The position numbers were made by a program, and so were the translations under genes. A stretch of DNA of 64,000 bases from Planctomycetaceae bacterium (GTDB lineage Bacteria; Planctomycetota; Planctomycetia; Pirellulales; Pirellulaceae), in the NCBI GenBank assembly GCA_020638995.1, contig JACKHM010000001.1:2604001-2668000 (forward strand), written 5' to 3'. Below, in pieces: positions 52,301 to 59,249 of the stretch (its first letter is position 1; the number at the start of each line of letters is the position of its first letter). The notes below the pieces were generated by a model, which searched no databases, was not told where the DNA came from, and saw only the letters and a list, made by a program, of their open reading frames with translations.

Positions 52301-53971
52301 GCCGAGATCACCGCCTCCGACCAATTCGATCCGGATTCGTCTCCAAATAACGGCGTGACGACCGAAGATGATTTGGCCAGCATACTATTGACGCCGACCG
52401 CCGCGGACCTCTCTCTTGCCAAAACCGTCAGCGATGCCACACCGAATGTTGGCGAGAATGTAACCTTTACCGTAACCGTATCAAATGCGGGACCGGACAG
52501 CGCCACGAATGTCGCGGTCACAGATCTATTGCCGGCGGGATTGACATTCGTATCATCAACGCCCAGCCAGGGATCCTACAGCAGCACAACAGGTCTGTGG
52601 ACAGTTGGTTCGGTCGGAAACGGAGCGTCGGCGAGCCTCCAGGTAGTTGCTACGGTCGCATCGACCGGGGCAAAAACCAACTCGGCCCAAGTCACTGCGT
52701 CGGACCAAACCGACCCCGACTCGACCGTGAACAACGGCGTCGCCACCGAAGACGATCAAGCGAGCATCGCGGTCACTCCTCGAATAATTGATCTTTCCCT
52801 CGCGAAGACGGTCGATAATGCCACACCCAATGTTAACGACAACGTGACCTATACGGTTACGGTGTCCAACGCGGGTCCCGACTCGGCCACCGGCGTTACG
52901 GTGCTCGACCTCCTCCCGACGGGAATGACCTTTGTCTCATCGACAATGACCCAGGGTTCGTACGTCAATGGCACGGGCGTTTGGACGGTGGGGACGATTG
53001 CCAATGGCGCAAACGCGACGTTGCAGATTACTGCGACTGTCGGCTCTGTAGGTACGAAGACAAATTCGGCGCAAGTCACGGCGGCAAACGAAACGGACTC
53101 GGATTCGACACCGGCCAACAGCGTCGATACTGAGGACGATCAGGCGAGTGTGAGCTTGACGCCTCAAGACGCTGACTTGTCGCTGGTGAAGACGGTCGAC
53201 AATTCGAGCCCGACATCTGGTCAAACGGTAACTTTCACCGTGACGGTCTCGAATGCCGGCCCGTCGAGTGCTACGAACGTCATTGTTCACGACTCACTTC
53301 CTAACGGGCTGACTTTCGTTTCTTCAACGCCCAGCCAGGGAACCTTTGACGACGCGACGGGGCAATGGGTTGTCGGCACGATTGTCAGCGGCGGATCGGC
53401 CACGCTGCAAGTCGTCGCAACCGTCAGCACAATTGGCGAAAAGACGAATACCGCGCAAGTGCAAAGCGTTGACCAGAACGATCCCGATTCTACGCCCAAC
53501 AACAGTGTCGCGACCGAAGACGATCAAGCCACGACGATCCTGACGCCACAGGTCGCCGATCTTTCCGTGACCCAATCGATTGATAACGCGATGGTGAATG
53601 TTGGAGACAATGTGACGTTCACCATCACGGTTGCAAACGCCGGACCTCAAGATGCGACGAATGTTGCTGTGCTTGACGCGTTGCCGGCAGGCATGACTTT
53701 CGTTTCGTCGACGCCAAGTCAGGGTGCTTTCGATGGTGGGACGGGTATCTGGACGATCGGATCGATCGCGAGCGGAGCCTCGGCATCCTTGATGCTTACG
53801 GCCCGCGTCGACACGCTAGGGCTGAAGACCAATATTGCCCAGGTCAGCGCAGCGGACCAATTTGACAGCGATTCTACGCCTGGCAACAACGCAAATACGG
53901 AGGATGATCAAGCGGAGGTGCTGGTGATTCCCCCACGCACGTTATCGAAGCGGGCGTTCTTATCTCGGTAG
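49379..53971 (+). CDS. giant exported LEPR-XLL/SdrD-B/DUF11 surface protein
   Basis: This is a 1530-residue surface protein. Near the N terminus, RRRLLFEPLENRRVLAAG is the LEPR-XLL motif found in many large planctomycete exported proteins. Residues about 53-130 form an SdrD-type B domain (GTVFDDFTGDGFSPGEEVAG, GQYRFSNLTAGSYFVQQP). After a beta-rich unassigned stretch, nine DUF11 repeats of exactly 128 residues run almost to the end, each ending in an acidic DPDSTPNN...EDDQ-like segment that could bind calcium. The protein stops soon after the ninth repeat (LSKRAFLSR). The ATG at 49379 is preferred to a TTG at 49358. It likely has an adhesive or stalk-like role outside the cell. Confidence 0.9.
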   Translation: MNRFHRTRRNFSEKLSRWIGGDRSTRSNRHTRRRLLFEPLENRRVLAAGTDLAAIIGTVFDDFTGDGFSPGEEVAGAAVNLYADSNANGTFEPGAGDVLQTSTTTNASGQYRFSNLTAGSYFVQQPAQSVSGSTLLLANSSIIVISAADVQGTSIRTIDTFNTTVQSATDSTNDAIPVTDSAAATEAIGSERDLFVNLTSASGALQLSANDPLTPGVLTFNTTGAATGERVITWDGTGGGAAAVNDTGLGGIDLTSAGTATGFNLMIGADLAGGTLEMLVYSDDGTGGTATRFSTATISLPVTGGSASAVEYIPFSSFTTGGGGGASFASVGAIEADISGVANLDGEIDLVNIVGPTLFTRDFDNFESADLSLTKTIDTATPNVGDNVTFTLTLANAGPDAASNVTVGDTLPSGMTFVTSTPSQGTYDAGTGIWTVGSVASGGNATLQIVASVSSVGAKTNTAQVAAVDQFDPDSTPNNSIEMEDDQDSASLTPTSADLSLTKTVDNPSPNIGQSVTFTLTLANAGPDSATNVTVGDAIPAGMSFVSANPSQGNYVSGTGVWNVGSVASGATATLQIVATVNSTGTQTNTAQVTASDQADPDSTPNNNIEMEDDQDSAGLTASIADLSLAKIVDNATPNVGDNITFTVTVTNAGPDPGTNIAITDVLPTGLTFVSSAPSQGTFAGGTGVWTVGTVASGGNATLQIVATVTTVGAKTNSAQVTAADQADSDSTPNNGVASEDDQASVIVTPQVVDLSLTKVVDTSSPNVGDTVTFTLTLANAGPDSATNATVTDVLPAGLTFVSSTPSQGVYDNGTGVWTAGTIAGGANATLQIATMVTTSGSKTNSAEVTAVDQADSDSTPGNGVASEDDQAAVAVSAQVADLSIAKTVSNAAPDVADNVTFTVTVSNAGPDSATNVTVTDTFPTGMAFVSATPSQGTYDNATGVWSVGTIASGANPTLLIVATVVAATTQTNTAEITASDQFDPDSSPNNGVTTEDDLASILLTPTAADLSLAKTVSDATPNVGENVTFTVTVSNAGPDSATNVAVTDLLPAGLTFVSSTPSQGSYSSTTGLWTVGSVGNGASASLQVVATVASTGAKTNSAQVTASDQTDPDSTVNNGVATEDDQASIAVTPRIIDLSLAKTVDNATPNVNDNVTYTVTVSNAGPDSATGVTVLDLLPTGMTFVSSTMTQGSYVNGTGVWTVGTIANGANATLQITATVGSVGTKTNSAQVTAANETDSDSTPANSVDTEDDQASVSLTPQDADLSLVKTVDNSSPTSGQTVTFTVTVSNAGPSSATNVIVHDSLPNGLTFVSSTPSQGTFDDATGQWVVGTIVSGGSATLQVVATVSTIGEKTNTAQVQSVDQNDPDSTPNNSVATEDDQATTILTPQVADLSVTQSIDNAMVNVGDNVTFTITVANAGPQDATNVAVLDALPAGMTFVSSTPSQGAFDGGTGIWTIGSIASGASASLMLTARVDTLGLKTNIAQVSAADQFDSDSTPGNNANTEDDQAEVLVIPPRTLSKRAFLSR
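50483..53938 (+). repeat. nine in-frame 384-bp DUF11 repeats
   Basis: Units start at 50483, 50867, 51251, 51635, 52019, 52403, 52787, 53171 and 53555, always 384 bases apart, with no insertion or deletion. Each encodes a first block like ADLSLTKTVDNATPNVGDN, a middle block like TFVSSTPSQGTYDNGTGVWT, and an acidic end. DNA identity between units is clearly lower than protein similarity, so they are old or evolving under coding constraint rather than a recent array. Confidence 0.9.
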
Positions 53972-53977
53972 TAGCGA

Positions 53978-55357
53978 CTAGAGGATGAGACGCGACTTGC
54001 CCTTCGGAAGGTCGACGCACAACAGCGACTCTCGATCACTCGAGTAACATGCACCAACCGTGAGCGCGTTTTCCGAGCGAACTCTTATCAGCTGGACCAG
54101 TTCATCATTAGCTTCAAAAACGAACGGACGATCGCCTACGGGCAGGCGAAATGTAAACCCCGGACAGGCAAACGGTGCTGAGAGCGTCACGTGATCGTCG
54201 GCCCTTTCAATGTTTGTTAACTCTCTAGCGGCCCAATAACGAGCGATCTCGCTGTTCTTCATCCAGATCAAATTGTCAAACCTTTCGTGCAGCCGGCGGA
54301 CGACCTCGCGAAAGATCTCGAAACCGACTTCTTCGCCGTTGAAGTAAATCCCCGTCCAGTGACAAACCATCAAGGCGGGCTCGCCGCGAGTGATCACATC
54401 AACCATCCTGCCCGACGATAGGTCGGGCGTAATGAAGCGATCAACATCTCCGCGGTCGGAGCAATCCCAACCGCCCGTCCAATCACCGGTGCAACCAATT
54501 ATCGACACGACACACTTGGGATCATCGGTTTCAAGATCGGAAGCGTATTCAACACGAGGTGCCACGCTGCGATCACCTTCGCTGTACAGGTGGCGGAAAT
54601 AGTGTGGTATCTCGGTGCCGTAGATATCCCGACAAGCCATCAATGTCGCCTTCGACAATTCGGGAAGGACGCGATTGCCGAAGCCACCTGGAGTCGTCAC
54701 ACCTTCGCAGGGCAAATCGATGTTCTTCAAGATCTGTAAGCCGTACCGCATGTACTCCGCGATTTCTTCCGCCGACTTGCCATCCGTCCACCTCCAGTTC
54801 TCGCAGAACTCGGGCCCGAAAATTGGGTATGGGTGTCCGGTCTTTGTATCAATTACGCGGGTGTGCGTGACCATCTCGGGGTGAATGTCCCAGTTTGGCA
54901 ACATCAATCTCTTCACCAGATCGATGCTTTCCACAAGCTCTTTGCGGGTCCAGCCTGGGACTTCGCGATCGAGTCGTCCTACGCAGGCTGGATAAGGCAC
55001 GATGCTGTACTTCCCTTTGACTCCTTGCTCGGCAGACCACTCGCCAAACCGCCGCACAAAACTGTCGGGTATTTCCAACGGCATCTTTCGCCAGTCGTGA
55101 TCGTAGCTGCCGTTGTTCCACGCTGCCTGAAACTGTGGGATCGCGAAGCGATTGAGATTTACGAGGCAGGTCGAATCGTCGATGATCAACGACACGGGGA
55201 CTCGATTACGCGGATTTAGAATCTCGATCGACGCATCTTGGTTCGGACGAACGCCCGGCATTTGAGCGAGGGTGCGCTGCGTGGCGCTTCCCAACATGGT
55301 GCCAACGACTGCGGCCCCGCTTGCGCCAAGGAACTCGCGTCTAGTAGCTTCTCGCAT
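53978..55357 (-). CDS. Tat-exported polysaccharide-deacetylase-like protein
   Basis: This 459-residue protein has a twin-arginine signal (EATRREFLGASGAAVVGTML). The body resembles NodB-fold deacetylases: PVSLIIDDSTCLVNLNRF carries the Asp-Asp of the first motif, PNWDIHPEMVTHTR holds a His that may bind metal, and CEGVTTPGGFGNR is a third loop. Agreement with classical NodB motifs is partial, so it may bind or process another glycan. The ATG at 55357 is used. Its 3' end is seven bases from the end of the giant surface gene, with which it converges. Confidence 0.65.
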   Translation of the reverse strand: MREATRREFLGASGAAVVGTMLGSATQRTLAQMPGVRPNQDASIEILNPRNRVPVSLIIDDSTCLVNLNRFAIPQFQAAWNNGSYDHDWRKMPLEIPDSFVRRFGEWSAEQGVKGKYSIVPYPACVGRLDREVPGWTRKELVESIDLVKRLMLPNWDIHPEMVTHTRVIDTKTGHPYPIFGPEFCENWRWTDGKSAEEIAEYMRYGLQILKNIDLPCEGVTTPGGFGNRVLPELSKATLMACRDIYGTEIPHYFRHLYSEGDRSVAPRVEYASDLETDDPKCVVSIIGCTGDWTGGWDCSDRGDVDRFITPDLSSGRMVDVITRGEPALMVCHWTGIYFNGEEVGFEIFREVVRRLHERFDNLIWMKNSEIARYWAARELTNIERADDHVTLSAPFACPGFTFRLPVGDRPFVFEANDELVQLIRVRSENALTVGACYSSDRESLLCVDLPKGKSRLIL

Positions 55358-55390
55358 CCAAATAGCCCTCTGTGCAACGAAGTAAATTGT

Positions 55391-55408
55391 GGGACGGACG
55401 AGGCGTCC
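55391..55408. repeat. palindromic intergenic repeat, copy 2
   Basis: GGGACGGACGAGGCGTCC differs at one position from 3249-3266 in the glgM upstream gap. Part of it (GGACG-AGG-CGTCC) can fold on itself. It lies between the divergent deacetylase-like and VTT genes, and its end reaches near a possible upstream start of the latter. Confidence 0.6.
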
Positions 55409-55445
55409 ATCCTACATGGTTGAACATCTTAACTACAATGATTTC

Positions 55446-56129
55446 ATGAAACCGTTTATCCGCCCAATGATCGTCATGAGCTTGATCTTGCTTGTTCCGA
55501 TCGTTCCGTTCTTGCTGTTCGGAGCAAACTTTGAAGCATGGGTCGTGCAATGGTCCAAACATCCGTATTCCCAGCCTGCCACAGCGCTGGTCATCATCGG
55601 TCTGCTCGCCACGGACATTTTGCTTCCTACTCCTTCGAGCATGATTAGCACGCTGGGAGGTTGGCAACTCGGCATCGTTGGCGGCACGCTCGCCTCCTGG
55701 ATCGGCATGTCGCTCGGGGCGATCATCGGATTCTTGCTGGCACGGCGCTGGGGACGTCCGCTGGCACTGTGGTTGTCCAGCGAAGAGGATCTCGACCGGA
55801 TGCATGGCCTGAGTCAACGATTTGGACCGGTGGTATTGGTCTTTGGCCGTGGCGTACCCGTGCTCGCTGAGGCCAGCGTGCTGTTAATGGGAATTCACCA
55901 ACTCAGCTGGCGGCGATTTCTGCCCGCGGTATTACTAAGTAACCTGGGCATCGCCTTCGCCTACTCGGCGTTTGGCAACTATGCCGAGCAAAATCAATGG
56001 CTCCCGCTAGCTTTGGGCGTGTCCATTGCACTCCCTGTATTGTTGGCGACAATGGTGGGCCGTTTCCTTCCAAGCACGCGTACGACGCTTTCCCATGAAA
56101 CAGACACGACCGCCCGCGATGAACAATAA
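55446..56129 (+). CDS. VTT/DedA-like (SNARE-associated) membrane protein
   Basis: This 227-residue integral membrane protein of the VTT/DedA family has five or so helices. The signature area reads LLPTPSSMISTLGGWQLGIV and GTLASWIGMSLGAIIGFLLA, with RFGPVVLVFGRGVPVLAEAS carrying the family's conserved Arg-Gly. These proteins are membrane-homeostasis or lipid-scrambling factors. I use the ATG at 55446 (MKPFIRPMIV); an in-frame ATG at 55416 abuts the repeat, and neither has a clear ribosome site. Its last 11 bases overlap the start of the dehydratase gene, so the two are co-expressed. Confidence 0.85.
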   Translation: MKPFIRPMIVMSLILLVPIVPFLLFGANFEAWVVQWSKHPYSQPATALVIIGLLATDILLPTPSSMISTLGGWQLGIVGGTLASWIGMSLGAIIGFLLARRWGRPLALWLSSEEDLDRMHGLSQRFGPVVLVFGRGVPVLAEASVLLMGIHQLSWRRFLPAVLLSNLGIAFAYSAFGNYAEQNQWLPLALGVSIALPVLLATMVGRFLPSTRTTLSHETDTTARDEQ

Positions 56130-58077
56130 CTTGTTAGACGCAAACGACGACTCGATTTTCGATATCCAGACCAATGCAAGCGGCCCGCAGGGCAAGCTAC
56201 CGCTGACCGACGACATGTTGCGCAGTTGGTCGAGCGGAGATTTGTTTGGCTTGACTCAAGCCGCCGGAATGGGATGGAAGCCAGAAGATTTGCTCGGGCC
56301 GCAGTATCTGCTGCTCAGCACGCAAGGCGGTGTGCGTGCGCCGGATGGCCAACCAATCGCGCTTGGATATCACACAGGTCATTGGGAAGTCGGCCTGCTC
56401 GTCCAAGCAGCTGCTCGCGAGATCAAGCAAGCGGGCGGTGTGCCCTTCGCAGCCTTCTGCAGTGATCCTTGCGATGGTAGAACGCAGGGAACGACCGGCA
56501 TGTTCGACAGCCTACCGTATCGAAACGATGCCGCCGTAATCTTTCGCCGCCTGATCCGTTCATTGCCTACGCGGCGCGGTGTCGTGGGAGTCGCGACTTG
56601 CGACAAAGGCCTGCCGGCAATGATGCTCGCGCTTGCCGCAATGCACGACTTACCCAGCGTCCTCGTGCCTGGGGGTGTGACCTTGCCGCCGACACTTGGC
56701 GAAGATGCAGGCAAAGTGCAAACGATCGGCGCCCGCTATGTACACGGCGACATCTCGTTGGATGAAGCGTCCATTGCTGGTTGTGCTGCGTGCGGGACCG
56801 CCGGGGGTGGATGCCAGTTCCTGGGCACCGCGGCCACGTCACAAGTTGTTGGTGAAGCACTCGGATTGTCGTTGCCTCACTCTGCGCTTGCACCGAGCGG
56901 GCAACCGGTCTGGATTGATATGGCAGTACGCAGCGCCAGGGCGCTCATGCAACTCGCTGATCGTAACTTGAAGATGCGAGACATACTCACGCAAGGTTCG
57001 ATTCACAACGCCATGGTCGTCCATGCAGCGGTCGGCGGTTCGACAAATCTGTTGTTGCACATTCCGGCAATTGCATTTGCGGCTGGTCTGGATCGACCGA
57101 CGGTCGAGGACTGGAACAAAGTTAATCGTAGCGTTCCGCGCTTTGTCGATGTGTTGCCAAACGGCCCCACGAATCACCCAACCGTGCGAGTGTTTCTGGC
57201 GGGCGGAGTGCCGGAAGTTATGTTACACCTTCGCGCGATGGGGTTGCTGGATTTGGAGGCGCTGACAGTGTCCGGCCAGTCGGTAGGCGACACGCTCGCG
57301 TGGTGGGAGTCGTCGGAACGCCGGCAACGGATGCGCGAACTGTTAAGGCAGCACGATGGCGTAGATCCTGACGACGTGATTATTCCGCCGGAAGAAGCGC
57401 GGCGTCGTGGCATGACGAGCACAGTTTGTTTCCCGCGCGGCAATCTTTGTCCAGAAGGTTCTGTCATCAAAGCGACTTCCATCGATCCCGCGGTTGTTGA
57501 CGGCGACGGCGTCTATCGAAAGACCGGCCCAGCGCGAGTATTCACGAGCGAACGAGCAGCGATTGCGGCGATCAAAGGGCAATCGGACAATCCGCTAAAG
57601 CCGGGAGACATTTTGGTACTTGCGGGCCGTGGACCACTGGGATCTGGAATGGAGGAAACCTACCAAATTACGTCCGCGCTCAAGTTCCTGAAGTGGGGTC
57701 GCGAGGTCGCCGTTGTCACGGACGCTCGATTCTCCGGCGTGAGCACCGGTGCGTGTATCGGTCATGTGGGGCCTGAAGCACTTGCCGGAGGTCCGATCGG
57801 CAAGCTGCGAGACGGTGACCTGGTTCGGATTGTCATCGATCGCAATACGCTCGATGGAACCGTCGACCTCGTAGGCGATGGCGCGCGGGAGTTCTCCCCC
57901 AGCGAAGGTGCCAACATCCTTGCCGCACGCGCGACTCGCGAGGACGTTCAACCGGACACGGATCTTCCGGACGATACGAGGCTATGGGCGGCGCTGCAAC
58001 GAGTCGGGGGTGGAGCCTGGGGCGGCTGCGTCTACGACGTTGACAAAATCATCAAGGCACTCGAAGCCGCGGAATAG
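56119..58077 (+). CDS. IlvD/Edd-family sugar-acid dehydratase, YjhG/YagF type
   Basis: This 652-residue enzyme matches the YjhG/YagF branch of the dihydroxy-acid dehydratase/6-phosphogluconate dehydratase family, whose studied members dehydrate D-xylonate. Matching blocks include SGDLFGLTQAAGMGW, SDPCDGRTQGTTGMFDSLPY, CDKGLPAMMLALAA, GGGCQFLGTAATSQVV, HAAVGGSTNLLLHIPAIAF and DARFSGVSTGACIGHVGPEA. Cysteines in these blocks would hold an iron-sulfur cluster. The start overlaps the VTT gene by 11 bases. The pathway next to it is not in the window, so the true acid is inferred. Sugar-acid use would fit the CE15-type esterase encoded at 23 kb. Confidence 0.93.
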   Translation: MNNNLLDANDDSIFDIQTNASGPQGKLPLTDDMLRSWSSGDLFGLTQAAGMGWKPEDLLGPQYLLLSTQGGVRAPDGQPIALGYHTGHWEVGLLVQAAAREIKQAGGVPFAAFCSDPCDGRTQGTTGMFDSLPYRNDAAVIFRRLIRSLPTRRGVVGVATCDKGLPAMMLALAAMHDLPSVLVPGGVTLPPTLGEDAGKVQTIGARYVHGDISLDEASIAGCAACGTAGGGCQFLGTAATSQVVGEALGLSLPHSALAPSGQPVWIDMAVRSARALMQLADRNLKMRDILTQGSIHNAMVVHAAVGGSTNLLLHIPAIAFAAGLDRPTVEDWNKVNRSVPRFVDVLPNGPTNHPTVRVFLAGGVPEVMLHLRAMGLLDLEALTVSGQSVGDTLAWWESSERRQRMRELLRQHDGVDPDDVIIPPEEARRRGMTSTVCFPRGNLCPEGSVIKATSIDPAVVDGDGVYRKTGPARVFTSERAAIAAIKGQSDNPLKPGDILVLAGRGPLGSGMEETYQITSALKFLKWGREVAVVTDARFSGVSTGACIGHVGPEALAGGPIGKLRDGDLVRIVIDRNTLDGTVDLVGDGAREFSPSEGANILAARATREDVQPDTDLPDDTRLWAALQRVGGGAWGGCVYDVDKIIKALEAAE

Positions 58078-58676
58078 TCAACCTGGGACGTTGCGGCGAA
58101 GTTTAAGTACCTTTGTCGTTCGGACGATCCAACTAGGAACGTCCGCTGGCGATCAAGTAATTCCCCTGCCCGCCTTGTGTGTCGTCATGGTGCTGACGCT
58201 GGTCGGTTTGTTTGACGCGAGCGGCGAGTTGATGGAGTTCCTGAAGTAGGTGATCAAGGTTGGACTCCAGCGTTGGCAGGCTTCCTGTCTGATGCTGTTC
58301 CATTTTGGTGCGACCTTTCATGATGATTGTCAGGGATGTGCGATGGGTTATCGGCCTGCCTTCGACTCGATTTTCAATGCCCACGTGCTGTGTTGGTCAA
58401 ATCCTCGCGAACCTTACACCTTGCCCGATGTGTCGCAATGTTGATGGTCGCTGCAAGCGGTCGTGTAAAATGTTCACGGGTCATGTCCCGCAAATGTAAA
58501 AACGACAGACGATCTATCCCAGCCGGAAAGGTGTTGGGAACTTCAAGTCCTGATGAGAACACAAGTTGAAGCGAATGGAGATTTAGTCGGCACGCAATTC
58601 GCAGTGTCGTAAAACGCAGCCAGGATGGCTGATCAAATGGTGGTAGAGACCTCTGAAGCTCACAGGGAAGTAATTC
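58078..58676. other. 600-base gap with at most one small gene
   Basis: Between the dehydratase and the zinc-ribbon gene there is only one short frame with protein-like character (58133-58303). Other open frames on both strands translate to unpatterned, Arg/Cys-rich sequence and look accidental. I see no RNA gene. The stretch 58385-58676 in particular shows nothing I can support. Confidence 0.5.
58133..58303 (-). CDS. possible small helical protein
   Basis: A 56-residue frame from an ATG at 58303 reads MEQHQTGSLPTLESNLDHLL, then continues ELHQLAARVKQ with heptad-like Leu spacing, and ends in a polar tail. AAAGG lies ten bases upstream. The helix would be amphipathic and might dimerise. I do not recognise a family, and the call rests on amino-acid pattern alone. 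An upstream ATG at 58321 is also in frame. Confidence 0.4.
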   Translation of the reverse strand: MEQHQTGSLPTLESNLDHLLQELHQLAARVKQTDQRQHHDDTQGGQGNYLIASGRS

Positions 58677-58901
58677 ATGATCAATGCAAGTTTTGCTCAA
58701 GACTGCCCCGCTTGTAGCCGCAAGTTACATGTTCGCGTCGCCTATCTCGGGCGTCGCGTCACCTGCCAGCATTGCCAGGCGGAGTTCATCGCTGCCGAAT
58801 CTTCTTCCCATCTGATGCAGCCCGCGTTTTTGAGAGACTCGCTCGTCCAGCGTGCCGATGATCTCTTGCGCCGTCTCGAAATTCAGGCCGAGTACGCGTA
58901 G
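58677..58901 (+). CDS. small zinc-ribbon protein
   Basis: This 74-residue protein has a four-cysteine zinc ribbon (CPACSRKLHVRVAYLGRRVT, then CQHCQAEF) followed by a helical tail (QRADDLLRRLEIQAEYA). AGGGAAG lies six bases before the ATG at 58677, an excellent ribosome site. The ribbon resembles the N-terminal parts of larger planctomycete membrane and regulatory proteins; here it stands alone. The partner and role are unknown. Confidence 0.75.
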   Translation: MINASFAQDCPACSRKLHVRVAYLGRRVTCQHCQAEFIAAESSSHLMQPAFLRDSLVQRADDLLRRLEIQAEYA

Positions 58902-58915
58902 GCTTTGCGCACCGC

Positions 58916-58963
58916 GTCACCATTGCCAGTGGCATCCACGGCGCTGCCCCTGGCAATCGTGAC
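58916..58963. repeat. 14-bp-stem palindromic element
   Basis: GTCACCATTGCCAG (58916-58929) and CTGGCAATCGTGAC (58950-58963) pair at 13 of 14 positions around a 20-base loop that can itself form a small GGC/GCC stem. It sits between two very small genes and is not followed by a T run. The size and self-complementarity fit a short dispersed palindrome or a structured mRNA element. Confidence 0.55.
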
Positions 58964-59049
58964 AGGTGGCCGCAAGTTTCTTGGCGTTTGGAATCGGTTG
59001 GTGCTCATTGGGGGAGATCGACCGAGGGCTTTGGAAAAGGAGTTCTAGC

Positions 59050-59241
59050 ATGGTACGCGCCACATCCACCAATCCGAAGGAAAACCTTCCCATGTGCGAT
59101 CGATACTTCGTGAAGGGAATCGCAGAGGCCCGCTTCGACGAAGTCGCGCCGGCTGCCGAACTTCAGAATCGGGAAACCGAAGAGACCGGCCGCTCGTTGG
59201 CCGATATTCTGACCGACCTACGCTTGGCAGGCAGCTTGTAA
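59050..59241 (+). CDS. small hypothetical protein
   Basis: This 63-residue protein starts at an ATG with AAAAGGAG seven bases upstream, a near-perfect ribosome site that makes it likely to be translated. The sequence includes CDRYFVKGIAEARFDEVAPA and ends RSLADILTDLRLAGSL, mostly helical and acidic. I recognise no family. An in-frame start at 58966 exists but has no ribosome site. Its 3' end lies nine bases from the end of the converging exporter gene. Confidence 0.65.
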   Translation: MVRATSTNPKENLPMCDRYFVKGIAEARFDEVAPAAELQNRETEETGRSLADILTDLRLAGSL

Positions 59242-59249
59242 GTGCTCTG

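Noticed and set aside
50218..53650. long open frames on the minus strand under the DUF11 repeats
   Set aside because: They recur at the repeat period and reflect the codon use of the plus-strand repeats rather than genes.
58374..58700. 108-residue minus-strand frame in the gap after the dehydratase gene
   Set aside because: It has no ribosome site or domain pattern and overlaps the well-supported zinc-ribbon gene.
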